A DNA stretch of 64,000 nucleotides from Manihot esculenta (taxonomy: Eukaryota > Streptophyta > Magnoliopsida > Malpighiales > Euphorbiaceae). The notes beneath the pieces are model-generated. The model was not told where the DNA came from. It saw only the letters and a program-made list of their open reading frames with translations, and searched no databases. Below, piece after piece: positions 49,801 through 62,374 of the stretch (position 1 is its first letter; each line of letters starts with the position of its first letter). The stretch covers positions 4,156,389 through 4,220,388 of the forward strand of contig NC_035174.2 of assembly GCF_001659605.2 (NCBI RefSeq). The letters are read 5' to 3'. Made by a program: the position numbers and the translations under genes.

Positions 49801-52800
49801 ACAAAGCCAACAGTCACAATAGCTGCCATCTGTTGTCAACAGTTACAAAAAAAATACAATTTAAAATTGAGATAATTAAAGAAAGAAAGATAGTAAAAGA
49901 AATACGATGTATTACATTTGAGTCTATTGGGACCCCATCAGCACCATGCTGCGGCTTGTAAGTTATCTCTTGAGACAGCATCATATCATTCACTATATTG
50001 TGGTGCTCAACATCTTTTCCACGAAGAATGATTCTGAAGCCAGGAGGAATTCTCAAGTAGAGAATTGAGGCATAACTCTGGAGCAACACACTCAACATTA
50101 AGTCATAGAATAAGATAAGCATCCAACATCATTAAGGTAGGCATTCATCCATTAAAAGAAGCCAACTTAATTTGAAGAATCCTACTAGTAACCCACCACA
50201 TCTGAATTTACTTCTTGGTCAATCTCTCCTCACCAAATAGTTTTGTAACTCATCCAAGTACAAGTATAATGAACCCCGGTAATGGTCCCAGAAATGGTAG
50301 AAACCAGATTCTAAATATTTTCAAAGAACATTTTAATGCTAGTTCTAAGAGGCACAAAAAATTGCAAGCCCAAGTCTTTTAGTTGTTTGCACATTATTTT
50401 TGCAACTCAGTCATGGAAATAATTTGTGACAAATGAACATGGACCTTAGCTTGGATCTAGTATGTTTTCAAGTCTTATTCACACTACAAGGTAGATAGGT
50501 GTTGAATCTCATCCTGTTGTCCTAAATCTAAATCTGTAATTTCATAAAATCATCAATGAAAAAATAAAAATTGAACTTACCGAAATTTGAAAACTTCTCA
50601 TTATTACCTCAAAACTCTTTTATTACAAAAAATAACAAAAAGCAACCTAATGTCAGCCCCAAAATTCCAAATCTCATACGTTACTTAGTACTGCAGCTAG
50701 CCTTCTCCCCTAGAATTACTTTGAATTAACCTCTTAAAAATCACTAGTCCAGATATTCAACTTCTGTAGCCTTTAAAAATCAACTTAAAAGACAATTTTT
50801 GTAATAGCTGTATAATAATCTTGGGGAATTCATCTAAACCTTCCTGAAAATGTGATACAATACTTTGGGGTTTACATCTGAAAAGAACAATATAACAACA
50901 CAACCACCATGCTGAAACCAAAAGTGTTGGCTATCCAATTACACTAATGCCACCAATGAAAATATGGGAAAACTATACTTGAATAATGATAATGAAAGAA
51001 GAACCAAGCCAGTGTTTCATATTGGCAATAAATAGAACAGTAAAAATTAAAAATAAATAAAGGAACTCCAAATTCTTCATTTGAATATTATAGAATAGTG
51101 TAAAGTGATTAATTACCCTTAATGAGTGTCTATAAGTCAGGAAGTGCCTGGAGTTTGGAAATTCTCTTGCCATCTGTATATTCTTCTCATCTCGATTGAC
51201 ACCTCTAAGTTGGATATCCTGCCAGATATAAGCCATATAAACTACCATCACAAGCAAGATAATATTCAAAATCTTATTTGACATCAACCACAGATGAAGA
51301 AGAACATTAGCAAAGGATGTCAGATATTGATAGCATACATGAGGATCAGAGTCAAAATCAAGCTCCAACAATCCTTGGTCATCCTCCCAAAGATTGTATA
51401 TTATTATTCTTGTTCCATGATCTGACATCAGATTAAACTACATAGTAAAAAAAAAAAAAGAAAAATGTGTTAATAGTTTAAAGAAAGAGTATGATAAAAA
51501 CAACTGATATTGATACAGCTTCCCTTGGAGAAGATTAGAAACAAGGAACTTCAAACTGGAACACAAGCAAGAAATTTATCCTTGAGAAAACAGGCCAAGT
51601 CTAACTTACCCCCAAAAGCTAGTCCAAGGGAAGAAGAGTGCATAAGCTTTATACTCAAAATGATGTTGGATATTAACAACACATTCCTCTCATGCCCAAG
51701 ACCGAATATCTAGAGCATGAAAACACTTACAAGAGGCCCAGATGGAATGTCTAAAGGAGACTATTGGCTCCTGACAGAAGAAATGTATAGTGATTGACAA
51801 GAAAACCAGTAAGTGCCCACCAAAAAACCAAAAGAACAGGTTCATGTTGAAAACCTCGAAAGCCCAGTCATTACAGACTTTGCACCAAAAAACTTCACTA
51901 CAGAAGTATACAATTCTTAAAATACAAGAACATTATGATAGAGTGAGAAGCAATTAAGAGAGTATATGACAAGGAAAAGTGTTAATCTTACTAAAAAAAG
52001 AACCTCCTCAGAGGATATAATAAGGATTCCAAGAGAAATCCTCCATCTAGCTCAAGCTAGCCAAAGCAGTAATGCTTTTTAGAGAAGAAAATAAAAATAC
52101 AGATGATTTCCTCTATTGTGACTACCCCTCTATTTATCTATTCCCTGATCCCCAGAAGCAATCATCCCCTATTGATTGTCATTCGTGATTCTCACTAACT
52201 GAATTATCCCCTTTTATCTTTATTCCCAGCTGTCCCGATTCTCCCTTTCCCTAGACTGATCTCCTGTGTCTCTCTTCCTTTGTCTATAGTAAACCCTCAA
52301 AGGTTTTGGATTGCCAATAATGCCCCCCTCCTGATTAACAGCCTTTCCACAAGGCTAAAATATAGAAATTGGTTGATGAAGTCTGTGTAATCCATCCATG
52401 TAGCTTCTTCCTCTAGTTTCCCTTCCCACTTAATTAGTAGCTTGCTACCTGTAGGATGATTCAGAGTCGTTTTCCTTTGTAGAATTTGTTCAGGTGTAAA
52501 TCCCCTCTCCCCCACTTCCAGCCCTTTAGGTAGTGCTGAGGTAATCATATGTTTCAGTTGCGATACGTGGGACACAGGATGAATCCTTGCTTCTTCGGGA
52601 ATTTCATATAATAGATGATTGTCTAGAATTCCCTATCTTTTGAATAATTTGGAATGGACCGTAATAACGTGCTGCCAACTTGGCATGGATTGTAGGCTTA
52701 AGAGAAGTTTGCCTATGGGGTCAAATTTTGAGAAATACTAAATCTCCAAACTCAAACTCTACATTCCTCCTATGCTTGTTGATTGCTTTAACCATTCTTT

Positions 52801-54366
52801 GTCAGGCCCTCTTTAAGTTGAAGTATTGGAGGGGGTCGACCATAAACCGTCTCAAATGGAGACATGTCCGCAGTTGTGCGGTGGCTTAAATTATACCAAA
52901 ACTCTGCCCAACAAAGCCACTTTTTGCCACTGTCGAGGCGAGCAAAACGTTGTTCCTGCTCCGTTTGGATCGTTTGCAAGTCTTGTTTTAGTTTCAGGGA
53001 AGCAATGACTTATTCTATACTTGACATGCTCCTCTCCATTTGATGGATTTGAGCTTCTAATTCTCTGTCCATTCGTGTCTTGGTCATAAGGAGACAGCAC
53101 CAGCAGGTCAGACCAAAGTGATAGAGTGAGAAGCAATTAAGAGAGTATAAGACAAGGAAAAGTGTTAATCTTACTCAAAAGGAACCAGAAATCTCCCATC
53201 TAGCTCAAGCTGGCCAAAGCAATAATGCTTTTTAGAGAAGAAAATAAGAATATAGATGATTCCCTCTATTGTGACTACCTCTTTGTTTATCTATTCCCTG
53301 ATCCCCAGCAGCAATCATTCCTTATTGATTGTCATTTGTGATTCCTGCTAATTGAATTATCCCCTTTTGTCTCTATTCCTAGCTGTCCCGATTCTCCCTT
53401 TTCTCTGGACTGTGATCTCCTGTGTCTCTCTTCTTTTGTCTATAATAGACCCTCAAAGGTTTTGGATTGCTAACACATCATCTAGAAATTCCTTGTATCA
53501 AAAATATCTAGAAAATAATAAAATTATGGAAGTGTCAACCCACTTAACCAAGCTTATCCAGCTACTCCATCTACATCACTTGGTTTTTTTATCTGAAGCT
53601 AGCACAAAATTCAACCAACACAGATGCACTTGCTCAATCTTCAAGTTACACTCCTCACTCTTTGGCAGCTATACAATCTATAGTCAAGCTCAATTGCTTA
53701 CGTGACTCCCATCATGTGATGAGAGGTTCTGCAGCTAAGTATATCATACCTCAAAGGTAAAGTACAACAATGTTCATCCTGTTCAGCAGACTAAAAGGAA
53801 AGATGCAACAAGTTGACCACCTGCTAAGCTACACTTCATTGGATGGTTCATACCGGTGTTATTGCACAAATTTTGTATCTAACACATTATAGGGTAAAGC
53901 CAAAAACCAGGAGCACTCTGCATCTTGTTTTACACTTCAAGACTAGAAAATTACCTGACGAAGGAGGTCTGCCTCACTGGAAAATGGTGACCATTGTACT
54001 ATTGTTTCTGCGTTTCTGATCCAATCACCACTAGAGACTCGCGTCATCTTGTTCCATTCTCGCCCTTTTCTTTCATAGTCAAGCTTTTATATAAATTCAC
54101 AAAACAAATATTAGAAGTCCATATATCAAATAGGAGAATAATAAGTATTTAACAGCAATAAAACACATGATCCACATCCTGGATTTGAGGACTAGAAAAC
54201 TATTTGCAAACAAGCAGAAATGTGAAATTTATAGTCACTTTGGTGGCTCAAGTTAGATGAAACAAGTAATCCAGACTAGAAGAAAGCAACCAAAACAGCA
54301 ATAGACAAGTGAACTCAGCACTCCTATTAAAATATATGCAACCTCCAATAGGAAACCATATGTAAA

Positions 54367-54408
<42 letters not shown>

Positions 54409-57400
54409 TCCCCTAAAGTGGTATAAGACTATAAGTAGTAAAATAGTCAAAAAGGAAAAGGGGAAAAAATCAGTTACTGCTTCTGGTTGGGCTCTACAAA
54501 CATTGGTTAAAATCTAATGTGGCTATGCAACTCAGTGGAGAAGTAATTCAAGTTATTCAAATCTTTTGGTCTTCCTCCATCTATCTCACCCTAACTATAT
54601 CAAAACATTACTGAAACAAATTTTTGAAAGACAATTTTTCACTAACTGGTAAATCGAAATTCAGTTTGTAACCAGCCTATGCATGGTTTTGCTCTTTCAA
54701 TGGCCCACAAGAAAGGGTAACAAAAAATAGTCCAAGGAAAGCTCTTGCCTAGAAGAAAGGGTAACAAAAAATAGTCCAAGGAAATAAGTGGAACAACAAT
54801 TGCGATCTTAAAGAAAAGCGATCAATGAACTACCACATACAAGAGCTCCAAACTAAAGGAAGAATATGCACAGTTACTAATAAAATTTTTAAATTTCAAC
54901 TATCAACTAGGATCAGCTTTGTTGAGCACACTAAGGGGCAACCCAAGGTAGAGATCATGGATTTACTCTCTCCCCAAAAGAAATATCTAATCATGAGCTC
55001 AACTCACCAAAGCCTACCAACTAGCAAGCTTGACATATGCAGAACCATAACATTCAAAATTGATAAACCAACATAATAAAAAATCAATCAGAGACGATAA
55101 CATTAATCATCCTTCAGTATATTTTTTGCATGCCATCTCAGGAAACAGTAAATAAATATCAACCACTTATTTTTCAAACAGAAATCGTGAGAATAAGATC
55201 ATGGATTACAAAGATCTTCAATATATAATAGCTTAGTTTATTACCATGGGTACCACAATATCTTCTTTTCCCGTGCTCCTCAGGAAAGTGTATGAAAGTA
55301 GGCCAATGCTCTGTGTAGGACTGAAAGCAACACAATAATCTGGTCACTTTCCACAGCACCAAAAACTAAAATCAAGAATGGAACACAAAAGCTTCTGGAC
55401 TTTAATCAAACAATACAAAAATCAAATAATAAACTGAATATGCAAAGCAACCAACAAAATAAAAAAAATACCAACTAATAATTGTACCAAATAATATGAC
55501 CATAAATTCCGAAATTCTTCTCCCAAATTGTAAAACAACATTTATTTCGCTGAAATTATAGGGATAATCACAAGGAAACTATGCAATAGAAGCACCACAT
55601 GCAATTCATACAATTTGATAGCAGCCATACATCCTGATTAGCATATATCAAGATATAAAACATCAAATAGCTAATCACATTAAAATTTACTCAATCATAT
55701 AAATACGTCGACTCTCATCCTAGATATAAACAACCAACATTATATCTCCTCAATTCACAAAAGCCATGAAAGATTATCCAACCTATTGAAAGATTGGTTG
55801 AAAGACCCAACAGTCCATCACTCAATCAGATCTTGCCAAAGAGCAAAGAAGTATGCTATCCATAGAGATGAGAGTCAAAGTAAAAACGCAATGCTAAACA
55901 ATAATCACAGTAAGTGCAAACCTTTTTCCATCTTTCCCACGACAACATGAGAATACAATAACATCTGCTCCAAGCCTCATGGTGCTAGTCTTAAATCCAT
56001 TGCCATCTGATAAAATAGTAAGCAAACTCAAAATGACACTGACAACAGTGAAATGGAGCCATAAGCATGCTAGTCTAGAAGAGGAGGAGGTTTACATTGT
56101 CCAATGGTGTTCGCCACTTTGCTTTTTGCAGAGTACCCCAAGGACATGCACTGCCGCATTTTATCTGGATCCATTCCACCACCATTATCTGCAATAAAGT
56201 TAAACACAAACAAGTCTAAGAGGCAAACAATTTAAGAATGAGATAATAGCATTATTGAAAAAATAAAAACGAGAAAAAAGAAAAAACTGGAAAAAGAAAA
56301 TTTCATGGCATTTGAAAACACACGATCTAAAACCTGAAACATTGAATTAAACAGCAAACAAATATCATAAAATGATGCATCCTCGCTTAGGATGAAGCTG
56401 AAGTTCCAAAGCATTGCTGCAGAGCTTGCTCTTTGGACAACTTCATCTATATCACCAGTAATGGCAGTAATGAGTAATCCATGAATCCAACAACTGATAT
56501 TCAGAAGTGATGATACCACTAAAGTTAAACATGTATCTCTAAGAAAATATTCATAGATGAATACCTTCAATCAAAAGCATTCTGCTTCCATCCTTCCTAC
56601 TTTCAAGCATGTCAATGTTCACATATGTTGCCCCATTGCAAACCTGAGATCAACAGGGCCACATCTTCAGACAATAAAGAAAACAAGAATTCTAAGATGC
56701 CACAAATCAGAAAAGTATCCAAATAACAACTAACAAATAAATACCTCATCCAGTGAGTTGTCTAGAAGTTCTGCAAATGCTGCAAAATGAAAAGCAATGT
56801 AAGTGACTATATGAACCAAAACTCAGACTGAACATCACAAATTCTCAACATCATATCATGTCATGAGGACTAAGAAGACATTCTACAAGTTTACCTCCAA
56901 GAGCCCACTTATGACTGGTCGCGTTAGAATGCAAAAACTTAGGGTGAACCCTGACATGATCCATCCCACCTACAGATTTTAAACAAACGTGATAGTGTAA
57001 GAAATGAAAATGGCATACTTTATTGAATAAAATGTTGAGACTAAAAATGTTCAAGAGTACATGAAACACTAAGATGAGGATCCATATTTAATGTAGTCTC
57101 AGAAATTTCACACTTTGTACATTTAATCTCCAAACAATTAAAAGCCACCATATTAATAATGTAAGTATGACACTGCTACTCATATATTGAGTATTTTCCT
57201 GTACTGACTCAATGGGAAATCCAGTCATTTGATCCACTATTTTCCTGTACAAAAAAGAAAAATGAATAAAGAAAAAACTGGCTGTGGCCCTTCACACGTG
57301 AAAAGAAAATAAAGAGGAAAAAGAAACCCCCAACACAGAGCCACAACAACTACATCAAAGCCGTCAATTTCCCATAGGCCATAACATTCAAACTGAACGA

Positions 57401-58257
57401 TCAGTCAAGGTATAATTTCATGATCATAGATACGGGAAGTGTATGGGAAGCTACCAGTTTTCCTATTACTTCCCCATCAAAATGATTTGCAACTAATTAA
57501 GTAATTTTTTGAAAAAACAAATTGATAGTAGCTGAATTAGAACTTTGGGTGCCTCCTTTGCTACATTTTAGCATGAGAGAAGGAAAACATTCTGGTGTGG
57601 TGCAACAAATGAGATTTCGGGCGAGTTTGCTTCACCTTGGAAATGGATATCTATATCATAAGGAAATAAATTTTACTAGTGATCTTTAAAATAATTCTTA
57701 AGAGCAGAAACTCGCTGTCCTTTAAAATAGGATACCTCGTTTAATGAGGAGATAAAAAAGAAACAAGTAATTGCAAAATATGAAAGAATACCCGAAGAAG
57801 AATCCCAATCACCGCAAGGAGCACCCTCATAGTCTCCGGCTTTCCAAAACTGTTTACTGCTCTGACCAGTTGAACTCACATTGCCATTCCCCGATGGCGC
57901 AGTCGGAGTTGAACTCAAATGCACATCCACCGCGGACTGTGGCAGCGCCAGAGGAGCCGGAGAAAGTGGAGCTAGAAACCCCACTGGCAACACTACCCCC
58001 AACTCATCGAGCTTCCTCTTCTTCCTGGAAACTCCGTGGCCGGTCGAAGAAACCCTAGGTCCCGTCGAAACGGCAGCGTTGGGATTGTTACCATTATCCG
58101 ACTCAGAGTCAGAGTCAGAATCGCTGCTGCTGCTACTGCTGCTGCTGCTATCGAGTTCGATCAACACTGGAGGACGTTTAGAAACGGTGTCATTCCCTGG
58201 ATCCTGTTTGGGCGAACGCAGTGTGTCGATGATCTCTTTCTTTACTGTAAATTCCAT
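46861..58257 (-). CDS. MORC-family GHKL ATPase (plant MORC4/MORC7 type)
   Basis: Plant MORC proteins are nuclear ATPases that compact chromatin and help silence transposons; some affect disease resistance. Twenty exons on the minus strand: 58257-57792, 56969-56895, 56779-56745, 56643-56565, 56188-56096, 56006-55922, 55320-55245, 54083-53955, 51437-51339, 51218-51117, 50077-49916, 49829-49734, 49222-49171, 49094-48983, 48873-48800, 48669-48287, 47682-47588, 47513-47432, 47180-47058, 46947-46861. All borders are GT-AG and the frame holds to a stop, giving 834 residues. In order: acidic Ser/Asp tract (about 37-53), RKKRK basic patch, ATPase motif ELLDNSLDEV with Asn near 188, DNGGGMD (219-225), NGFKTSTMRLGADVIVFS, the S5-like transducer half, a Ser/Lys-rich linker, and a C-terminal coiled coil (NRENQNLKE, KIEELNKEQESLIDIFSEER). 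Intron 8 carries a retroelement. Not truncated. Confidence 0.95.
51936..52319 (-). repeat. 3' LTR of the gypsy element
   Basis: Matches the other LTR along its length with scattered substitutions and about 27 extra bases near 52010-52040. Its outer border still carries the CA end (TG on the plus strand). Confidence 0.85.
52321..52333 (-). other. Polypurine tract of the gypsy element
   Basis: On the minus strand CAGGAGGGGGGCA stands directly before the 3' LTR, the place where plus-strand DNA synthesis is primed in LTR retroelements. Confidence 0.7.
53119..53475 (-). repeat. 5' LTR of the gypsy element
   Basis: Direct copy of the LTR at 51936-52319. The bases just inside it on the minus strand (CTTTGGTCTGACCTGC) do not show a clear primer-binding site, so the leader is probably deleted. 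Confidence 0.85.
54367..54408. repeat. Compound microsatellite (ATAG)n(AG)n in MORC intron 8-7 region
   Basis: About five ATAG units run into about twelve AG units within the intron between exons 8 and 7. Confidence 0.95.
54709..54784. repeat. 32-bp direct repeat in a MORC intron, period 44
   Basis: AAGAAAGGGTAACAAAAAAT followed by AGTCCAAGGAAA occurs at 54709-54740 and 54753-54784, with no mismatch seen. Confidence 0.9.
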
Positions 58258-60304
58258 GAAATATATTTCCTGTCTTTTCCTCTAGAGAAGAAACGCAAAA
58301 GTTAAATTCAAATTCAATTGCCTTTGCATGAGTGATTCAGATTCTTTCAAAAAGCAGAGAACTGTTTCTGCAGATTAATCGAATGGTTTCACCGAGAAAA
58401 TGTGGCCGTTGGATTGCACGCTTGAGCTCCGTGCGAAGGTGTGAGAGCTGAGTCGGTTTGGCTTGAAACTTCGAGGATGCGTATGCAAAGCGCGGAGCCG
58501 ATTATCAAGCGGCGCGAGCTGAGAGCTTTCTCGACCTTGCACAGTGTTGTCACGGGACTTATACTACCGTCCAATCATAACTCTTGTTTTGGCCCCACCT
58601 AAAGCGAGGATGTGGGCTTTCGTTATATGGCATTTCAATTAATTTTATGCTTCGAAAAAAAAATACTAATAATAATTTTATGAAATACTCCCTCCTATTA
58701 ATATTTATATTTATTGAAAAATTCAATTAATTTATCTGTTATTTTTATTTAAATTATTTTAAAATTTTGAGCTAAATTTATTTTTATTTATATCAAAAAT
58801 AAGAAAATCAATTTCACAGTTTTTAAAATTAAGTTTTTTGATAGTTTGATTAAACATGAAAAATAAGAAGTTTAATTTAAATTTTCATTTTGTTTTAACT
58901 GAAAAATTAAAGCTAAATTAAATTTTTTGATTAAATTTGAATAAAAGGTTAAAAGAGAACTAAATTGAACTTCTTCAATAAATATATGGATGAAATACAA
59001 ATTATAAATTATTTTTTGTTGAAATATTATTTCTCTATTAAATTTTATTTAGAATACACTAAAAATAAAATTATTATTTTACAAAAAAAAATGCAACAAT
59101 ATAAATTACTTAATTATAATAAAAGAATATAATTGCAAATATATTAAAAATAGTAAATAAACTTATTTTTTAACTATATTATTATATTTTATGATTAATG
59201 TGAATAATATAAATAAATTTATTATTTTATGTTATAATACAATATAATTGTCTTTTTTACTTGTATATTTTTGCATTGTCTCGTAATTATGATTGTTGTC
59301 TCCACACTTTTATTCAACAAATTCAGCTTAGATGGAAGAATATAATGTAAAACATATCAAACTATATATATAATATAATATTCATTTAAAATATTTTATA
59401 AACTGTTAAATGTAAATATTAAATTATTTATAATTTAAAAATTAAAAAATAAATTGATATTTAATTAAAATGCGTTTCATTTTTATTTTTTCGTTTGGCA
59501 ATCAATCTTCGAATTTGAATGATCAATTAAAAAAATGTTTTTTTATTCAAAATAATTGGGATGCGATTTTTCAACATTAAAAAAAACCATTTGATATGAT
59601 CAATTAAATAATCGCATATTGCGATATAAATTATTGCACGAGTATATTAACGTAAGCGTGAGTTGATCTTTTCAACCAATAAACAAAAAAATATAGGAGA
59701 AAATGACTTCATAGTTTTATTTTTTTTAATTATAACTACAAATAAAATAAATATAATTTAATTAAAATATACACGCCACATGATAGAATAATTTTCCTTT
59801 TCCACATAAAACTACGCTGACTTTTATGTAATTAAATTGTTTACTTGACTTAGTAGGGATTAATTAAGATGTGGAGCGTGCGTTGTTGGTGACATAGCAT
59901 CTGGACACCCCGCGGCTGACTGCTCCACACCCTGTCCAAGTAGTAGAGCCCATTACAATGGATGCTTGCGTGAAGACAAGCAACTCGAATTGGTCTTCTA
60001 AGACTAATAAACTTATGTGAGCTATTTAAAGGGTAAATTATTATTAACTTTCTAAGTTTTTATAAAATTAATTAAAATATATCTAATAAAAAAATTATTA
60101 AATTAGTATTAAAAATATATATTTTTGAAATAAAAATATCGTATTAGATAATAATTTATGTAGATTTAAATGCAAAATCCAACAATTATTTGGGAAAAAT
60201 ATGTTTTTAACTAATCCATGAGGTAATAGCATGCCGAAAGTTTAGAAAATTGCAAAATATGCAATCATTAATGATTAAGACTTGCCTTTTTTCTCTTTCA
60301 TTGT
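58258..60304. other. Intergenic upstream of MORC; no gene seen
   Basis: 58258-58620 is the likely MORC 5' UTR and promoter, with higher G+C. The rest is AT-rich with no coding signal. Confidence 0.5.
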
Positions 60305-60775
60305 TAGGAGGGAGCAGTATTCGGTTCAAATTGAAAAAATTGATCGAACCAAAACGATTTAAAAATTTAGTTCGATTTTTTATACATTTCAGTTCGGTTC
60401 GGTTTTTAATTTTAGAAATTTTGGTTATTTCGGTTCAATTCAATTTTGATCAGAAAAAAACTGAAAAAATCGAATCGAACCGATTAATGATAATAATATG
60501 TTTTTTCAATAATATAGAGAAATTAAATCATATTAAAGTTAAAATATTTTAATTAAATTTTAAAATATTAAAAATAAAGTGTAAAAAATAAAAAATTTAT
60601 TAAAAATCGAAACTGATCAAATCGAACCAAATCGAACCGAATCAGACCGGTTCGGTTCGGTTCGGTTTCTAACCAAAATTAATTCGATTCGATTTTTATA
60701 AATACTAAAATTTTAATTTTTAATTTATTCGATTCGGTTCGATTTTAAATCGAACCGACCAAATGCTCACCCCTA
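60305..60775. mobile_element. hAT-type MITE, 471 bp, with 8-bp target duplication
   Basis: Left end TAGGAGGGAGCAGTATTCGG and complement of the right end TAGGGGTGAGCATTTGGTCG are imperfect inverted repeats, continued inwards by CGGTTCG/CGAACCG repeats on both sides. Flanks TTCATTGT (60297-60304) and TTCATTAC (60776-60783) agree at six of eight positions. The GGGGTGAGCA...CGGTTCGGTT ends are a form I remember from many plant MITEs. No coding capacity; the frame at 60250-60552 is incidental. Confidence 0.75.
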
Positions 60776-60783
60776 TTCATTAC

Positions 60784-61625
60784 ATACAATACTAATTATG
60801 TCATTTCTTAAATAAAAGGAAAACTTATAAACTGACAAAAAGGATATTTAGCTATAGTCTCCCTAATCAAAAATTATAATTTACATCACTGCTTCTATGA
60901 GCGTATGAAAACTTAATATATAATATATTTGATAATTTTTTCTTAGGGTTCATTTTTTTATATTACTACTCATATTCTTCGACCTATCCGGAAATTAAAA
61001 AAATATATATTTTTAGTACTCTCTTTATTTCTTAATAATTTTTTTTTATAAATTTTTTTCCAATGTGAATGTTTATTTATATGATTTTGATGTATTTTTA
61101 TAATGATAATTTTTAAACATACCCTTATTGAAAGGAATCGCTCCCTTTTCTTCTAAACCACAGATATGTAAACGTGGCGGTTTCTAGGGAAGTTCATTTC
61201 ACGTACTCCTACTTCTGGAACGATTCCTTTCTATTCAAATTACCTCTTGACAAAAAACAAATAAATAAATAAAGAGCCAATGAAAAGGTTCGTAATTGGA
61301 TTTAATTTTGGTTTTTACCTGGTGTAAGTTCTCTCCATGAAAGTTCCTCAGTTGACTTTCCATTCAATTATCATCCCACTGCCTCTATATTTTGACACAA
61401 TTAATAAACCCTATCATTACACTTGTTGACATAAAAATTTAAACAGCCCAGCCCAGGGATGCCATTAAATAATAAATTAAAGAGTAAACACCAAATGAAG
61501 AAGGATGAAAGTGGCCGGTTGCGCTCTCTGTTTTCATGGTTCCATTTATTTAGACCAGGTGAAATATTCAAAGTCTTGGAGCTAAGTGGCGTCGACAAGG
61601 CCATATCACTACATAGCTACGTCAC
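60784..61625. other. Intergenic before the SAUR gene; no gene seen
   Basis: AT-rich, grading into the SAUR promoter. The frame beginning at 61459 lies within the presumed promoter and leader and shows no family motif. Confidence 0.45.
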
Positions 61626-61632
61626 TATATAT
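61626..61632 (+). promoter_or_regulatory. Candidate TATA box of the SAUR gene
   Basis: TATATAT lies about 215 bases upstream of the SAUR start; this implies a leader of roughly 180 bases. Confidence 0.4.
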
Positions 61633-61843
61633 CACTCTTGCCTACCCTTTTCGAGCTACCCAAGTTGTGAACTCCATCCTTGGGGGCTTCTCTTGTCTGC
61701 GCATCCTTTATCTTCTTCGGAGTCTGCGGTTTTGAGAGCGTTGAAGATTTGTAATACAGACAAAACATATGTTCATGGGTTTCTTCTTATCTTGATCAAC
61801 TTCAATTTAATTAAGTAGCTCTCTTTGTCTTGCTCTCAAAACA

Positions 61844-62374
61844 ATGGATATTGGGAAGGCTATGTGGAGGAAGAACCTGTTTCTCAAGGCATGGGAAAGG
61901 TGCCGATCTCTCGGTTCTGGTAGCAAGAAATCTGCAAGAAATATTATTTCCAGCTCTTTGATAAAGAGCAAATCATGGCACTGCACCACAAGATCAATCG
62001 AAGGAGACAATGAGAAGCGAAAAAGGAAGATCAAGGTAGCTCCAGATGGATGCTTCTCAGTCTACGTGGGACCTGAGAAACAAAGGTTTGTGATCAAGAC
62101 TGAATTTGCTAACCATCCATTGTTCAAGCTGTTGCTAGAAGATGCTGAATTGGAATATGGGTTCAATAGCGAAGGTCCAATATTGCTTCCCTGCGATGTT
62201 GATTTGTTCTACAAGGTTTTAGCAGAGATGGATAGTGGAGAAGAAGAGATCATGAGCATCCCTAGTTGGAGCCCATTAATCCTTTGCAGCCCTTCTCGAC
62301 GCTCCACTAACAAAGGGTACGGAGCCTATACGCCAGTCCATCGCAAGCAGCTGCTAAAGTTGAATCAATTGTAA
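61844..62374 (+). CDS. SAUR-family auxin-responsive protein
   Basis: SAURs are short-lived proteins that promote cell expansion, mostly by inhibiting PP2C.D phosphatases and so activating plasma-membrane H+-ATPases (family knowledge). This one is a single exon of 176 residues, typical for the family in lacking introns. The basic N-terminal part (1-62) is followed by the SAUR domain at about 64-130: KVAPDGCFSVYVGPEKQRF, FANHPLFKLLLEDAELEYGF, GPILLPCDVDLFYKVLAEMD. A C-terminal extension of about 45 residues (SWSPLILCSPSRRS...) marks the longer subgroup, which I recall as like Arabidopsis SAUR53/SAUR69. The start is the first ATG of the frame and gives a normal N-terminus. Confidence 0.95.
   Translation: MDIGKAMWRKNLFLKAWERCRSLGSGSKKSARNIISSSLIKSKSWHCTTRSIEGDNEKRKRKIKVAPDGCFSVYVGPEKQRFVIKTEFANHPLFKLLLEDAELEYGFNSEGPILLPCDVDLFYKVLAEMDSGEEEIMSIPSWSPLILCSPSRRSTNKGYGAYTPVHRKQLLKLNQL

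Larger units (their letters stand above)
51936..53475 (-). mobile_element. Deleted Ty3/gypsy (chromovirus-type) LTR retrotransposon in MORC intron 8
   Basis: Two direct LTRs (51936-52319 and 53119-53475) flank about 800 bases of interior. On the minus strand the LTR begins TGTTAGCAATCC and ends CACTCTATCA, with TG...CA borders. The 5-bp flanks CATTA (51931-51935) and CATCA (53476-53480) match at four of five positions. The interior keeps only the 3' end of pol: an integrase tail (WAEFWYNLSHRTT, MSPFETVYGRPPP, about 52790-52980) and a chromodomain-like stretch (SKLLIKWEGKLEEEATWMDY, about 52380-52440). A polypurine tract precedes the 3' LTR. Gag, protease, RT and RNase H are gone, so it cannot move by itself. 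Confidence 0.88.

Noticed and set aside
50973..51428. A single 151-codon frame covering MORC exon 9
   Set aside because: Only 51437-51339 is coding; the frame then runs into intron sequence past a good GT donor, while the conserved continuation lies in the next exon.
53090..53118. Primer-binding site of the gypsy element
   Set aside because: The bases inside the 5' LTR do not resemble the 3' end of initiator tRNA-Met or another tRNA I can recognise.
57771..58305. Plus-strand frames opposite MORC exon 1
   Set aside because: Antisense shadows of a firm coding exon; the Ser-codon repeat keeps other frames open.
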